A DNA stretch of 64,000 nucleotides, taken from assembly GCF_030209355.1 (NCBI RefSeq), contig NZ_JARVSF010000014.1, forward strand, positions 1 to 64,000. The letters run 5' to 3'. Of this stretch, positions 50,690-59,987 are shown piece by piece. The position numbers and the translations under genes are program-made. This DNA comes from Pseudarthrobacter sp. fls2-241-R2A-127 (GTDB taxonomy: Bacteria > Actinomycetota > Actinomycetes > Actinomycetales > Micrococcaceae). Under the pieces are notes generated by a model that saw nothing but the letters and a program-made list of their open reading frames with translations, did no database searches and was not told where the DNA came from. The stretch's first letter is position 1. Every line of letters starts with the position of its first letter.

Positions 50690-51763
50690 TTAAGCGTTGC
50701 GTCGGGCAGCCAGGGCGGCTGCCGCGGTGATACCCAGCGTGCGGGCGTTGCCGCCCAAAACCCGGGTTTCGTCGTCGGCCGGGAGCCCGGCGGCCTGCAC
50801 CTCGTCCACCGGGAGGTCCGAGCCCATGTCGAACGGGTAGTCCGAGCCGAGCATCACCTGCTCCGGACCAGCGGCGGCCACGAGAGCCTGCAGTTCAGCG
50901 GGGCTGTGGACGAGCGAGTCGAAATAGAGCTTCTTCAGGTAGGACGACGGCGGCTGGGCGCAGCCGTGTGCCTCGGGCCGGACCTTCCACGCGTGGTCCG
51001 AGCGGCCCAGGGTGGTGGGAAGATAGCCGCCGCCGTGCGCTGCCACAACCTTGAGCTCCGGGTGGCGGTCCAGGACGCCGCTGAAGATCAGGTGGGACAG
51101 GGCCACCGCATTTTCGGCGGGCTGGGAAACGGTGTTGGCTAGGTAGAAGCGGTCCAGCCGCTCGTCCAGCGAGCAGCCGAACGGGTGCAGGAACACCAGG
51201 GCGCCCAGTTCCTCGGCGCGGCCCCAGAACGGTTCCAGCCGGGGATCGGACAGTTCCACGGTGCTGCGCCCGGGATCCCCGGGGGTGGCGGCGAACGAGC
51301 CGATTTCGACGCCGAGCAGTCCGCATTCCAGCACGGCGTGCTCCAGGGTTTCCACCATCAGGGCGGGGTGCTGGAGCGGGACCAGGCCCAGGCCGTTGAG
51401 CCGCTCCGGCGCGCGGTCCACAAACTCCCGCACCGCTTGGTTGGCGGCCTTCGCCAGTTTGAGGGCCAGCTCTTCCCCTGCGAAGTAGTAGAAGTGCGAC
51501 GGCGACGGGGAGACCAGCTGAACGTCCACCCCTTGGGCGTCCATGTCTGCGAGCCGGCGATCCAGGTCCGTCAGCTGGGGCCAGCGTTCCTTGATCATCC
51601 TGCCCGACGCTGCCATGGACTCCGGCCCGTTGCGCCGCAGTTCCAGGGCCTGCTGGGCGCCGAAGCCGTCGGGATCCGCCTCGGCCACGAGCTGCTGCAG
51701 GGCCGGAAGCAGGATGTGGGCGTGGACGTCAACGGTGGCGACGTGAACAGAATCGATGCTCAT
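50690..51763 (-). CDS. Amidohydrolase family 2 protein (ACMSD/LigJ-like)
   Basis: The 357-residue TIM-barrel metal enzyme has VDVHAHI near the N-terminus, FLHPFG and AAHGGGYLP in the middle and LGSDYPFD at the end. These match the metal-binding histidines and aspartate of aminocarboxymuconate-semialdehyde decarboxylases, gamma-resorcylate decarboxylases and oxalomesaconate hydratases. It could decarboxylate or hydrate a ring-cleavage product. The ATG at 51763 lies 10 bp after the cyclase-family stop. Confidence 0.87.
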   Translation of the reverse strand: MSIDSVHVATVDVHAHILLPALQQLVAEADPDGFGAQQALELRRNGPESMAASGRMIKERWPQLTDLDRRLADMDAQGVDVQLVSPSPSHFYYFAGEELALKLAKAANQAVREFVDRAPERLNGLGLVPLQHPALMVETLEHAVLECGLLGVEIGSFAATPGDPGRSTVELSDPRLEPFWGRAEELGALVFLHPFGCSLDERLDRFYLANTVSQPAENAVALSHLIFSGVLDRHPELKVVAAHGGGYLPTTLGRSDHAWKVRPEAHGCAQPPSSYLKKLYFDSLVHSPAELQALVAAAGPEQVMLGSDYPFDMGSDLPVDEVQAAGLPADDETRVLGGNARTLGITAAAALAARRNA

Positions 51764-51773
51764 GCTGGCTCCT

Positions 51774-52811
51774 TCATCGGACGGCGATCGGGTTGACGGG
51801 TGATCCGACTGCCCCGGTGATCGGGAGCGGGGCTGCGGTGAGCAGGAAGTCGTACCTGCCGTCCGCCGCGCATGCCTCGGCCAGCCCGTCCGGGTCCCAC
51901 ATCTCGCCCAGGAACAGGCCAAGGTTGGGGATCGCGATCTGGTGCAGGGGCTGGAAGGCGGCGTCGAATTCGTTCGGACGGACCTCGAAACCCCAGGTGT
52001 CGGTGGCGATTCCGGCGATTTCGTTGCGGTGCAGCCAGGGTGCAGTAGTGAAGGACAGCCCCGGGGCCGACCCGCCGGCGTAGTCTCCCCAGCCGTCGCG
52101 GCGGACCCGCGTGTACTGGCCGGTGCGGATTATCACGATGTCACCGCGGCCCACTATTGAGCTGGGGCCCTGGAGGTCGATGGTCCGCTGGAGGTGTTCC
52201 GGGGTGATGGCGAATCCGTCCGGCAGTTCGCCGTCGTTCCTTCCCAGTTCGGGGCCGAGCGCCCGGCCGACGTCGAGCAGCACGCCGCGCGTGACGATCT
52301 TGGCGGCGGCGGTCTCGATGCCGGTCACCAGGTCGCCCTCCGAGGTGACCACGTCGCCGGCGGCGCGGCCGTTCCAGGCCTTGCCCTGGTCGAAGATGTG
52401 GCCCAGGCCGTCCCACTGGGTGGAGCACTGCAGTGGCATGGCGATGAAGTCGTCCGCGCCTCCGATGCCGTGCGGGAAGCCCTGGTTGCCGCGTTCGGCG
52501 TCCACCCCGGTGTCCGTCATGGTGTGGACGGGGTTGGTGCGGCGGCGCCAGCCCTTCTGCGGGCCGTTGGTGTCGAACGGCTGGGACAGCGAGAACGCCT
52601 CGCCCGTCTTCACCAGTGCCGCGGCTTCAATTCGCTTGCCGGCGTCGATGTAGTTCAGGGTGCCCAGGACGTCGTCCTGGCCCCAGCGGCCCCAGTTGTT
52701 GTGTGCCTGCGCCATGGCCCGGATGCTGCCGAGCGGGTCTTCACGCCGGATGACCGGGGAATCAGTTGATTCCCCGGTGCCGGTGGTCAATGCAGTGTCC
52801 TGGGTGGTCAC
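51774..52811 (-). CDS. Cyclase-family (kynurenine formamidase-like) metal hydrolase
   Basis: The 345-residue protein has STQWDGLGHIFDQGKAWNG at about 130, the metal-binding HxGTHxDxxxH-related motif in a divergent form (no first His), and GRGDIVIIRTGQY and PWLHRNEIAGIATDTWGFEV in the C-terminal half. Family members hydrolyse amides, lactones or isatin. GTG start overlaps the FAH stop (GTGA). Confidence 0.85.
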   Translation of the reverse strand: MTTQDTALTTGTGESTDSPVIRREDPLGSIRAMAQAHNNWGRWGQDDVLGTLNYIDAGKRIEAAALVKTGEAFSLSQPFDTNGPQKGWRRRTNPVHTMTDTGVDAERGNQGFPHGIGGADDFIAMPLQCSTQWDGLGHIFDQGKAWNGRAAGDVVTSEGDLVTGIETAAAKIVTRGVLLDVGRALGPELGRNDGELPDGFAITPEHLQRTIDLQGPSSIVGRGDIVIIRTGQYTRVRRDGWGDYAGGSAPGLSFTTAPWLHRNEIAGIATDTWGFEVRPNEFDAAFQPLHQIAIPNLGLFLGEMWDPDGLAEACAADGRYDFLLTAAPLPITGAVGSPVNPIAVR

Positions 52812-53767
52812 CGGACGCCTTCTCTTGTGGTTTCGTCCTTGCAGTGGATGAGTTGGGTGCCCAGGCCCGTGATGGTGCCCTCCATAACGTCCCCGTCCTG
52901 GAGCAGGCGGCCCCAGTGCTGGCCGTTGCCTGCAGGGCTGCCGGTGAGCACCAGGTCGCCGGGGCGCAGGGGCATGATCTGCGACGCTTCGCTGACCAGC
53001 TTGGCCACACCGAAGATCATGTCCTGCGTGGACTCGTCCTGCATGGACTGGCCGTTGAGCTTCAGGGTGACCTGGACGTCCTGCGGGTCGCCGAAGAACT
53101 TGGCGGGCACCAGCAGCGGCCCGGTGGGCAGGAAGCCCGGGGCGTTCTTGGCGCGGTACCAGTCCGAACCGATGGCGGGCATATCCTTGCGGAAAACGTA
53201 TTCGCGGGTGGTGATGTCATTGACCATGGTGTAGCCGAAGACGTACTCCAGGGCCTCCTCCGGGGTGACCCGGAACGCCGTCTTTCCGATCACCGCCGCC
53301 AGTTCCAGCTCCCAGTCATGGGACGTGGAGTAGGACGGCAGGGTGAGGTCGTCCGTGGCGGAGGCGATCACCGTCGGAAGGCCGATGAAGAAGTACGGCG
53401 TGCCCTGACCTGCGCGCTTGTCCATCATGGCGGCGGTCTTGGCGCGCACTTCCTCCTCGTCCTCGCCGGGTTCGCGGTGGGCTGCGGCAAGATCGATCAC
53501 GTGCTTGCGGTAGTTCGCCCCGGTCTGCAGGACCTGCGCGGGCTCCACCGGAGCAAGGATCTCGACGGCGGCACGCGCCAGGCCGGTGTCCTCGCCCGCC
53601 GAGGCGGCCAGGCTGTCCAGTTGGGGTTCGGTGGTGTCCCAGTGCTCGATCAGGGAGTTGATGTCCCCGTCCAGCGGCAGGACCCGGTCCTCGACCAGCA
53701 GGCCCGCGTGGGCCTTGCTGTCGCCGGCTTCCTGGAAGCGGACCAGTGCGTAGTGCGTCTCGGCCAT
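52808..53767 (-). CDS. FAH-family hydrolase/isomerase
   Basis: The 319-residue protein has DWELELAAVIGKTAFRV with the metal-binding acidic residues, FGYTMVNDITTREYVFR, and LRPGDLVLTGSPAGNG at the C-terminus. The N-terminal 90 residues are the small lid domain. It resembles 2-hydroxymuconate/hepta-diene-dioate isomerases and decarboxylases. It follows the extradiol dioxygenase by 7 bp, consistent with acting on the ring-cleavage product. Confidence 0.87.
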   Translation of the reverse strand: MAETHYALVRFQEAGDSKAHAGLLVEDRVLPLDGDINSLIEHWDTTEPQLDSLAASAGEDTGLARAAVEILAPVEPAQVLQTGANYRKHVIDLAAAHREPGEDEEEVRAKTAAMMDKRAGQGTPYFFIGLPTVIASATDDLTLPSYSTSHDWELELAAVIGKTAFRVTPEEALEYVFGYTMVNDITTREYVFRKDMPAIGSDWYRAKNAPGFLPTGPLLVPAKFFGDPQDVQVTLKLNGQSMQDESTQDMIFGVAKLVSEASQIMPLRPGDLVLTGSPAGNGQHWGRLLQDGDVMEGTITGLGTQLIHCKDETTREGVR

Positions 53768-53774
53768 GGTGTCC

Positions 53775-54794
53775 TCAGCCCCGGCCCTGCTTGGCGTACG
53801 GGTTCAGGAGCGCTTCCTTCATTTCCGGTGATGCGCCTTCTTCGGTGGCGGTGAAGCCCTCGGCGGGCGGGAAGGATTCGGTCATGGAGTGCGGCATGGC
53901 GCCGTTCTTGTAGAAGTTGTTCGAACCTTCGGACGGCTTCCAGGTGTTGGCTTCCCAGTCCGGGACGTAGTTCCGGTAGCCGCCGGAGTTGAGCTCCACG
54001 CGCAGGCCGGAGGGGTCGCGGAAGTAGAGGAAGTTCTGCTCGCCGATGCCGTGGATGGAGGGGCCGTATTCCATCGGGGTCCCGTTTTCCATGAGCACAT
54101 CCGCGGTGCGGAGCAGATCCTCGTGCGAATCTACCCAGAAGGCGATGTGGTTGACGCGGCCGGCGCGCTTGGAGGTGTCCAGGACAACGCCGAGGTCGTG
54201 GGACTTTTCGTTGGTGGTGAGGACGGAGAACACGGTGATGGGTGCTTCGTCCAGGTCGGTGAAGGCCATGACGCGGAAGCCCAGGGCTTCGTTGTACCAC
54301 TTGGCGAAGCCGCGGACGTCGGAGGACGCTACGGTGACGTGGTCCAGGAAGCGGGGGGCGGCGGCGTGGCTGCTGCGGCGTTCCGGGCGGTCCGGGTAGG
54401 TGGATTCGAAGCCGGGTTCGGCCACGAATTTTTCCACGTCGTAGAAGAGGCGCATGTGGTGGCCGTAGGGGCCGGTGAATTCGTAGGCCTTGCCGTAGCC
54501 GTGGCCGCCGGCGGTCCAGGTGCCCTGCACGCCGGTCGTTTCAACGCGCTGGGCTGCGGCTTCGAGGGCTGCCTGGGAGTTGGTGCGCCAGGCCATCCGG
54601 CCCAGGGACGCTTCGGGGCCTTCGGTGATTACCAGGCTGTAGCGGTAGTAGTCGCCCCAGCAGCGCAGGTAGACGTTGCCGTCCACTCGGTCGATGATGC
54701 GCATGCCGAACTTTTCCTCGTAGAACCGTGCCGACGCTTCGACGTCCGGGGTGGTGATCTCGAGGTGGGCAAGATGGGAGAGGGGAGTTTCCAC
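53775..54794 (-). CDS. Extradiol ring-cleavage dioxygenase (catechol 2,3-dioxygenase type)
   Basis: The 339-residue protein has two VOC domains. The iron ligands His152 (FLDHVTV), His216 (VNHIAFW) and Glu267 (LRVELNS) fall at the spacing of XylE (153, 214, 265). It should open a catechol-type ring next to the hydroxyls. GTG start at 54794 after AAAGGAC; the frame upstream to 54902 is not coding. It heads a five-gene operon whose products can carry the ring-cleavage product further. Confidence 0.9.
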   Translation of the reverse strand: METPLSHLAHLEITTPDVEASARFYEEKFGMRIIDRVDGNVYLRCWGDYYRYSLVITEGPEASLGRMAWRTNSQAALEAAAQRVETTGVQGTWTAGGHGYGKAYEFTGPYGHHMRLFYDVEKFVAEPGFESTYPDRPERRSSHAAAPRFLDHVTVASSDVRGFAKWYNEALGFRVMAFTDLDEAPITVFSVLTTNEKSHDLGVVLDTSKRAGRVNHIAFWVDSHEDLLRTADVLMENGTPMEYGPSIHGIGEQNFLYFRDPSGLRVELNSGGYRNYVPDWEANTWKPSEGSNNFYKNGAMPHSMTESFPPAEGFTATEEGASPEMKEALLNPYAKQGRG

Positions 54795-55489
54795 GGTGAA
54801 GTCCTTTTGGTTACTGGCTGCGGTCTGATTGGTGCAGGTCCTGTAACCACAGTGCGACACCTCAGATATCCAGGGGAAGACGACTTTTTCTATAGCGGCC
54901 ATACGCGCCGTGGATGGTAAAGGCAGTCGTTCGCGATGGACTGAGATGCAAGGATCCTCATTGTTGATTCAGATTTTGGAACCCAGAACGGGTCTCTCCA
55001 CGTTTCATTGCCTGGTTGTGCACACCGGCGGAGAACTCGTTTTTATTCGTCGCAACCCTGGTTCGGAGAGATTTCCCAGCCGCAACCACGTTCGCACAGC
55101 GGCACCGTTCCGGCCGCTCCGCCAGGAAACGCCGCGAGGCTCTCGAACACCAGCGTTTTTAGGCCAAGCCGCCTCACGTGCAGGGGACGTTCTGGTCTGA
55201 AAGTGCTGACACACACGTACCCGATACGTGGTCCCCACCGGCGACGCAACCCTCGTCCTGCCAGCCTGAGTACCAGGCTTCTCTCCAAAGAAAAGGTCAG
55301 CACGAGTTGACCGGCCGTCTTGTATGGGCATGCCCTGCCGGGACGACTTTCTGGCGGCGATCAAAGTTTTTGCCGTCAACTAGCCCGATTCGACGATGGC
55401 CCTCGATGAGATCTCTGGCGAAGGCGGCTACGGGAAGGCACGGGTGGAGCATAGGCCTCTGCCCGGCCTGCTATCGAGCCATCCTTGCG
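54795..55489. other. Promoter region of the extradiol operon
   Basis: A 695-bp stretch between the extradiol gene start and the reductase stop. No gene is supported, and no CTAT-N4-ATAG site like those at the PadR promoter is present. Confidence 0.4.
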
Positions 55490-56497
55490 TCAGGGGACTG
55501 CTATGGTCACTACCGCTGGAGCGGTGGGCGGATCGCTTGTGAGGAGATTTTTCGAGGTAACGGCGCGGGAAACGCAGCAGGCCATCTTCGTAGTGGCGGT
55601 CTGCTGGCGAGTGCTGTAGAAGACGTCCCGGTGGTCTATGGTGCCGTCAAGCTCGAGGATCCGGACCTCGCAGAGTCCGCATTCGCCCTTGCGGCAGCCG
55701 AACATCATGTCCGCACCGGCATCCTCTAAGGCTTCAAGCATGGAGTTGTCCTGTCCCACTCTGATTTCCAGTCCTAATGTGGGGACCTTGACGATGAATT
55801 CTTCAGGCTGGTACCAGCCGCTGTTGCCGAAGGTTTCATAGCGCAGGTTGGGGTAGTTGAGTCTGGCTTCGGTCCAGGCACGGCGGACGGCGTCCATAAG
55901 CCGGATCGGGCCGCACATGTACAGCTCAGTGTCGGTCGTGGCGCTGGCGACGAGCTGCCTTACATTCAGGGGTGTTCCCTCATCGTCGACATGAACAACC
56001 AGATTCTCACCATGGAGTTGCTGCAGCTCGTCCAAATACGCCATCGCGGCACGGCTGCGGCCAGCGTATACAAGGGTGTAGTCCAGACGCAGGTTTTTCA
56101 GGATCCTTGCCATGTTAATCATGGCGGTGATGCCAATACCTCCGGCCAGCAGGATGTACCGCGCAGCTCCTACCCGAAGTGGGAAGTTTTGCAACGGTTG
56201 TGTGATCTCCAGTTGGTCCCCGGGCTGAAGGGTGTGCATAAAAATCGAGCCGCCGCGGGACAGAGGCGTCTTCAGGACGCTGATAGCGAGGCGCCTGCCA
56301 CCCTCGTTTGACTCCACGACCGAGTAGGATCGCCTGTCTTCACGGCCGTCGATGCGGACCCTCACGTCGATATGTGAACCAGGTTCCGCGTTTACAGGGA
56401 GCTCCGGCGCGAGCACAATCCGCTGGATGTTGGTAGCGACGCTGCCCACCTCAACAACCGTCCCGTATTGCCAGACCTCTGTGTTTGTTGCTGCCAT
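55490..56497 (-). CDS. VanB-like phthalate-type oxygenase reductase
   Basis: The 335-residue protein has an FMN-binding domain (RRSYSVVESNEGG), an NAD domain (LLAGGIGITAMINMARIL; ELYMCGPIRLMDAV) and a C-terminal plant-type 2Fe-2S domain with CRKGECGLCEV and a last Cys in MACC. This is the IA reductase type that feeds Rieske oxygenases such as VanA. It lies 36 bp after its Rieske partner. Confidence 0.88.
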   Translation of the reverse strand: MAATNTEVWQYGTVVEVGSVATNIQRIVLAPELPVNAEPGSHIDVRVRIDGREDRRSYSVVESNEGGRRLAISVLKTPLSRGGSIFMHTLQPGDQLEITQPLQNFPLRVGAARYILLAGGIGITAMINMARILKNLRLDYTLVYAGRSRAAMAYLDELQQLHGENLVVHVDDEGTPLNVRQLVASATTDTELYMCGPIRLMDAVRRAWTEARLNYPNLRYETFGNSGWYQPEEFIVKVPTLGLEIRVGQDNSMLEALEDAGADMMFGCRKGECGLCEVRILELDGTIDHRDVFYSTRQQTATTKMACCVSRAVTSKNLLTSDPPTAPAVVTIAVP

Positions 56498-56533
56498 GTC
56501 TATTTCACCTGTTCAATTCTTGCCTGCCTCGCG

Positions 56534-57628
56534 TTAGGCGAGGGGGACGAGACGGCCTTCGGATTCGAGCTGGCGCTCGATCAGGCGGCGAACCCACATG
56601 CCGCCTGCGTCGATGTTCAGGTTGTAGAACTCGTAGTCGGGGTTGGCATCGATGGCAGCCTGTTGGGCCGTGAGCATTGCTTCATCCTCCCCGAACACGC
56701 CATGGACGCCCTGCCGCAGCTGAGTGGTAATCAGCTGGCTGTCCAGGCGGTAGTTCCGCATGAAAGCCCAGAAGTAGTGGCAGGACTTATCGCTTTCCGG
56801 TGTGATGGCATTCATGACGAATCCGTTGACTCCCTGGCTTCTGTCGCCCTCAAAGGCTCCTGTGCCGGCTTTGGCCACTCCTACGTCGATGTTGATAACT
56901 GATGGGGATCGATAGGTGATGATTTGCCAGCGATCCACCTTCCCTTCGAAACCCGGAAATTTGTCCCGCATGTTCTTAAGCCAGAACGGCGGTGCGTCGA
57001 TGTTGAACATCCAGCGTGTGACGGTGACGGTGTGGTCGTCGTGTGTAACCACGAATTCAGACTCGCTCAGCTCATCCTGTCCGATGGAAGAGGAGTGGAT
57101 GAATTCCTCGTGCGTGAGGTCCATAAGGTTGTCCAGCACCAGCTGGAAGTTGCACGGTGCGTAGATCGTTTCACCGTCCCCTGCCCACTGAGGAGAATCC
57201 AGCTGGTGCATGTCGGGAACCAGGTCAGGGTCAGCCAATGTTGGGTCCCCGAGCCAGACCCAGACGTAGCGGTAGCGCTCCACCACGGGAAAGGATGGAA
57301 CAGTAGCGCTTGGGTTGATGGTTTCCTGGGCCGGCATGGAGACGCAGCGTCCGGCTGAGTTGTACACGATGCCGTGGTACGGACACTGGATGCCATCCTT
57401 GCCGACCGTCTTGCCGAGGGATAGCGGTGCGAGCCTGTGCCAGCAGGCGTCGGCAAGTGCCGCGGCCTTGCCGTCCTCAGTGCGGTAAAGCGCCAGGGGG
57501 CGGCCGGCGACTTTACGCGACAGGGGGTTGCGTGTGACTTCCTTGTCCCATGCGGCGACGTACCAGACATTCAGGGGGTAACCGAGGACCTTATTCGTTG
57601 TGGAACTTTGGGCGCTGACAGCCGTCAT
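56534..57628 (-). CDS. VanA-like Rieske oxygenase (O-demethylase family)
   Basis: The 364-residue protein has the Rieske cluster ligands Cys62/His64 and Cys82/His85 (CWHRLAPLS; CPYHGI) and a mononuclear iron site with bridging Asp165/Asp169 and His172/His177 (LDNLMDLTHEEFIH). Length and motifs match vanillate/dicamba O-demethylases. It may remove a methyl group from a lignin-type aromatic acid. The ATG at 57628 follows AAGGAAAA. It faces the PadR gene and shares its operators. Confidence 0.88.
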   Translation of the reverse strand: MTAVSAQSSTTNKVLGYPLNVWYVAAWDKEVTRNPLSRKVAGRPLALYRTEDGKAAALADACWHRLAPLSLGKTVGKDGIQCPYHGIVYNSAGRCVSMPAQETINPSATVPSFPVVERYRYVWVWLGDPTLADPDLVPDMHQLDSPQWAGDGETIYAPCNFQLVLDNLMDLTHEEFIHSSSIGQDELSESEFVVTHDDHTVTVTRWMFNIDAPPFWLKNMRDKFPGFEGKVDRWQIITYRSPSVINIDVGVAKAGTGAFEGDRSQGVNGFVMNAITPESDKSCHYFWAFMRNYRLDSQLITTQLRQGVHGVFGEDEAMLTAQQAAIDANPDYEFYNLNIDAGGMWVRRLIERQLESEGRLVPLA

Positions 57629-57700
57629 GGTTTTCCTTAGATGTAAAAGGGCTTCAGCTGCACTACCGCAAACCGGGCAGAGGAGACAGCAAGCCGAAAT

Positions 57701-57716
57701 AACTATCACGATAGTT
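57701..57716. promoter_or_regulatory. PadR operator candidate I
   Basis: AACTATCACGATAGTT has an inner CTAT-N4-ATAG and is a perfect palindrome except for its 2-base centre. It sits 73 bp from the Rieske ATG. Confidence 0.65.
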
Positions 57717-57738
57717 AGTATTGTGGGTCACAGAATAT

Positions 57739-57750
57739 CTATCGATATAG
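57739..57750. promoter_or_regulatory. PadR operator candidate II
   Basis: CTATCGATATAG has the same CTAT-N4-ATAG core and ends 32 bp before the padR GTG. Two spaced copies in one divergent promoter fit cooperative PadR repression. Confidence 0.6.
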
Positions 57751-57782
57751 TTATTGGCAACAGTCGGAGTGAAAGAGGTTGT

Positions 57783-58370
57783 GTGAGTCTTCGGTATGCG
57801 TTGCTGGCGCTGTTGACAGTGGAACCCATGACGGGCTATGACCTGTCCAAACGCTTTGAATCTTCCGTCGCCTATGTATGGCATGCACCTGATTCGCAGA
57901 TTTACCCCGAGTTGAGGCGGATGGAGAGGGACGGGCTTCTAACCGGGGAGGAAATACCTTGGGGCCCGAACAGCAGGAAGACGCAGTATCGGATAACTGC
58001 AGCAGGCATCGCAGCACTCCGCGAGTGGATGAACACCCCGCTGGAATACTCCCGGGAGCGGGATCCGGTGCATCTGAAGGCGGCGTACCTCGAGCTGGCC
58101 GACCCGAAGGCTGCGCGGGCACACATGCAGGCCCACATCGACTACCACACCCTCCGCCGGGAGCAGTGGGCGGCCATGATCAACGAACTGCGGACCGGCA
58201 CCAATGTGATGCTAAGTAAGCGCCTCGCCAAGACGCCGGAGTCGGACCGGCAGCGCACTACCGCTTACAAGATCTTCACTTATGAGGGCTTGATCGCCCG
58301 CGCGCAGACGGAAATAGAGTGGGCACAGCGCGGTCTGAAACTGATCGATTCACTAGACGAAGCTCCTTGA
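57783..58370 (+). CDS. PadR-family regulator
   Basis: The 195-residue protein has the PadR winged helix (RYALLALLTVEPMTGYDLSKRF; ELRRMERDGLLTGEEI) and the C-terminal helical dimerisation part typical of the Vir_act_alpha_C type (HIDYHTLRREQW). GTG start after GAAAGAGG. It is divergent from the VanA/VanB pair and probably represses it until a phenolic ligand binds. Confidence 0.88.
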   Translation: MSLRYALLALLTVEPMTGYDLSKRFESSVAYVWHAPDSQIYPELRRMERDGLLTGEEIPWGPNSRKTQYRITAAGIAALREWMNTPLEYSRERDPVHLKAAYLELADPKAARAHMQAHIDYHTLRREQWAAMINELRTGTNVMLSKRLAKTPESDRQRTTAYKIFTYEGLIARAQTEIEWAQRGLKLIDSLDEAP

Positions 58371-58797
58371 CGAGGAGCCACGCCACGGACCGCTTCTATG
58401 CCCGGAAAGTGGAATGATCCACACCTGCTTTCCCCATCCGGACGCTTCACAGAACCTGTTGGTCCTCGCATATGCTCCCGCATTGTCCCGGGCCGGCGGG
58501 CGGTAACCGGTCCCGGACAACCCTGTGCGGATGAAGAACATGGCCTGAAACTGCTGCCTGACTTCAGCGCCGCCATGTCTTCCGCGCGAGATGTACTAAC
58601 AGAGAAGGTTGTGGTGACAACCCCGGCTCCGAAATCCGGGACGATCTCCGGGGGGACTGGCTTCAAGGCACGGACCGGTAGCCAAGGGCCGAGGGCATCA
58701 TTCCGTCGGCCCTTTCCACACGTCCGTGTGGTGGAGGCTGGTCCGCCGGCTACCTCGCTTGCGGGGCATCCCAAATCAATGAAGAAGGGCCATTCTT
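58371..58797. other. Intergenic region
   Basis: No gene is supported. It contains a hairpin terminator at 58684 and a second small hairpin (CCACAC...GTGTGG) right after it. Confidence 0.4.
58684..58714. terminator. Hairpin terminator
   Basis: AAGGGCCGA pairs perfectly with TCGGCCCTT (9 bp) around a 13-base loop, about 310 bp after padR. Confidence 0.5.
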
Positions 58798-59895
58798 ATG
58801 CACCGTAGTGAAGGGTCATCCAGCGGCTGTGGCAGCAGCGGCACGGGAACACCGCCCCTGGATGCGGTCGGTGGCATAAGTCCGGCTCCCAGGCCTGGCT
58901 CATCGGGCCCGAGGCCTATTTCTTTGCAAACACGGTTGCGGTGGGGCATTGCCGGGACGGGCGGGATTTCTCAGCAGGTCGCCGCGGACCTCTCCTTGGT
59001 CAGCAACGCAACCATCGCCGCTGTCTCCAGCCGCCATGCGGAAACTGCCCAAAAATTTGCCCGGACTTTCAGCATCCCCGCTCATGGTGATGACTACCTC
59101 AGCATGCTCGACTCTGACATTGATGCTGTTTACATCGGCACGCCACAGGTAACCCATTTTGAGTATGCCCGCGAGGCCCTCTCCCGGGGCCGCCACGTCT
59201 TGTGCGAGAAACCGATGGGATTGAACGCGGTTGAGGTCAGGGAACTTGCCGGAATCGCCGCGAAGTCGGGAGTTTTTTTGATGGAGGCGATGTGGATGAA
59301 ATTCAATCCCCTCTACCTCCGGCTTCAGGAAGTCATCGGTGGCGGAGCGATCGGCGAGGTCCGGGGTATTAGGGCTTCCTTCGGCGCGCCATTCCCTGAA
59401 GATGACTCAAGCCGCTGGAAGCCCGGGGGTAGCTCATTGCTGGACCAGGGCATCTACCCCGTAACCCTTAGTCACATGTTCCTTGGTACCCCGTCAACGA
59501 TCACGGCAGCCGGCCTAAGGCGCGAAAACGGGATTGATGTGAGTGCAAACTTCACGCTCGACTATCGCAGTGGAACTTTCGCCCATGGCGCCAGTTCCAT
59601 GGTTAACTTCCTGGACCAGTCAGCATCTCTGTCGGGAACTACGGGTTGGATCACGATGGACGCAGGGTTCTGGTTCGCATCGCAGTTCACGGTGCACCGT
59701 TTCAGTATCGAAACGGGTGAGACGACTGAGACCTTTCAGACCAAGCGGGAGGGGAACGCCTACGTACCAATGCTCCGCGAGGTGACTGCGGCAATCCTTG
59801 ATGGTAAACGCGAACACGCTCTCCACAGCCTGGACGAGACTGCACGGATCTTTGACACGCTGGATGAAATTCGTCGTCAAATCAAAACTTATTAG
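58798..59895 (+). CDS. Gfo/Idh/MocA family oxidoreductase
   Basis: The 365-residue protein has an NAD(P)-binding start RWGIAGTGGISQQVA, the family lysine in CEKPMGLN and the C-terminal sugar domain (SSLLDQGIYPVTLSHMFLG). It should oxidise a sugar, inositol or aromatic-dihydrodiol-type substrate. A disordered Ser/Pro/Gly-rich leader of about 45 residues precedes the fold. ATG after GAAGAAGGG. Confidence 0.87.
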   Translation: MHRSEGSSSGCGSSGTGTPPLDAVGGISPAPRPGSSGPRPISLQTRLRWGIAGTGGISQQVAADLSLVSNATIAAVSSRHAETAQKFARTFSIPAHGDDYLSMLDSDIDAVYIGTPQVTHFEYAREALSRGRHVLCEKPMGLNAVEVRELAGIAAKSGVFLMEAMWMKFNPLYLRLQEVIGGGAIGEVRGIRASFGAPFPEDDSSRWKPGGSSLLDQGIYPVTLSHMFLGTPSTITAAGLRRENGIDVSANFTLDYRSGTFAHGASSMVNFLDQSASLSGTTGWITMDAGFWFASQFTVHRFSIETGETTETFQTKREGNAYVPMLREVTAAILDGKREHALHSLDETARIFDTLDEIRRQIKTY

Positions 59896-59987
59896 GTGAA
59901 CCAGCAATAAGCAGCAGAGACCACACTGAGAATTAACGCCCCCGGCATACGGCGCTTCACGGTAGTTTGCGCACCACCGCTCTTAGG

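Noticed and set aside
55178..55729. 183-residue plus-strand frame downstream of the VanB-like gene
   Set aside because: It overlaps the coding reductase in antisense and has no protein-like domain.
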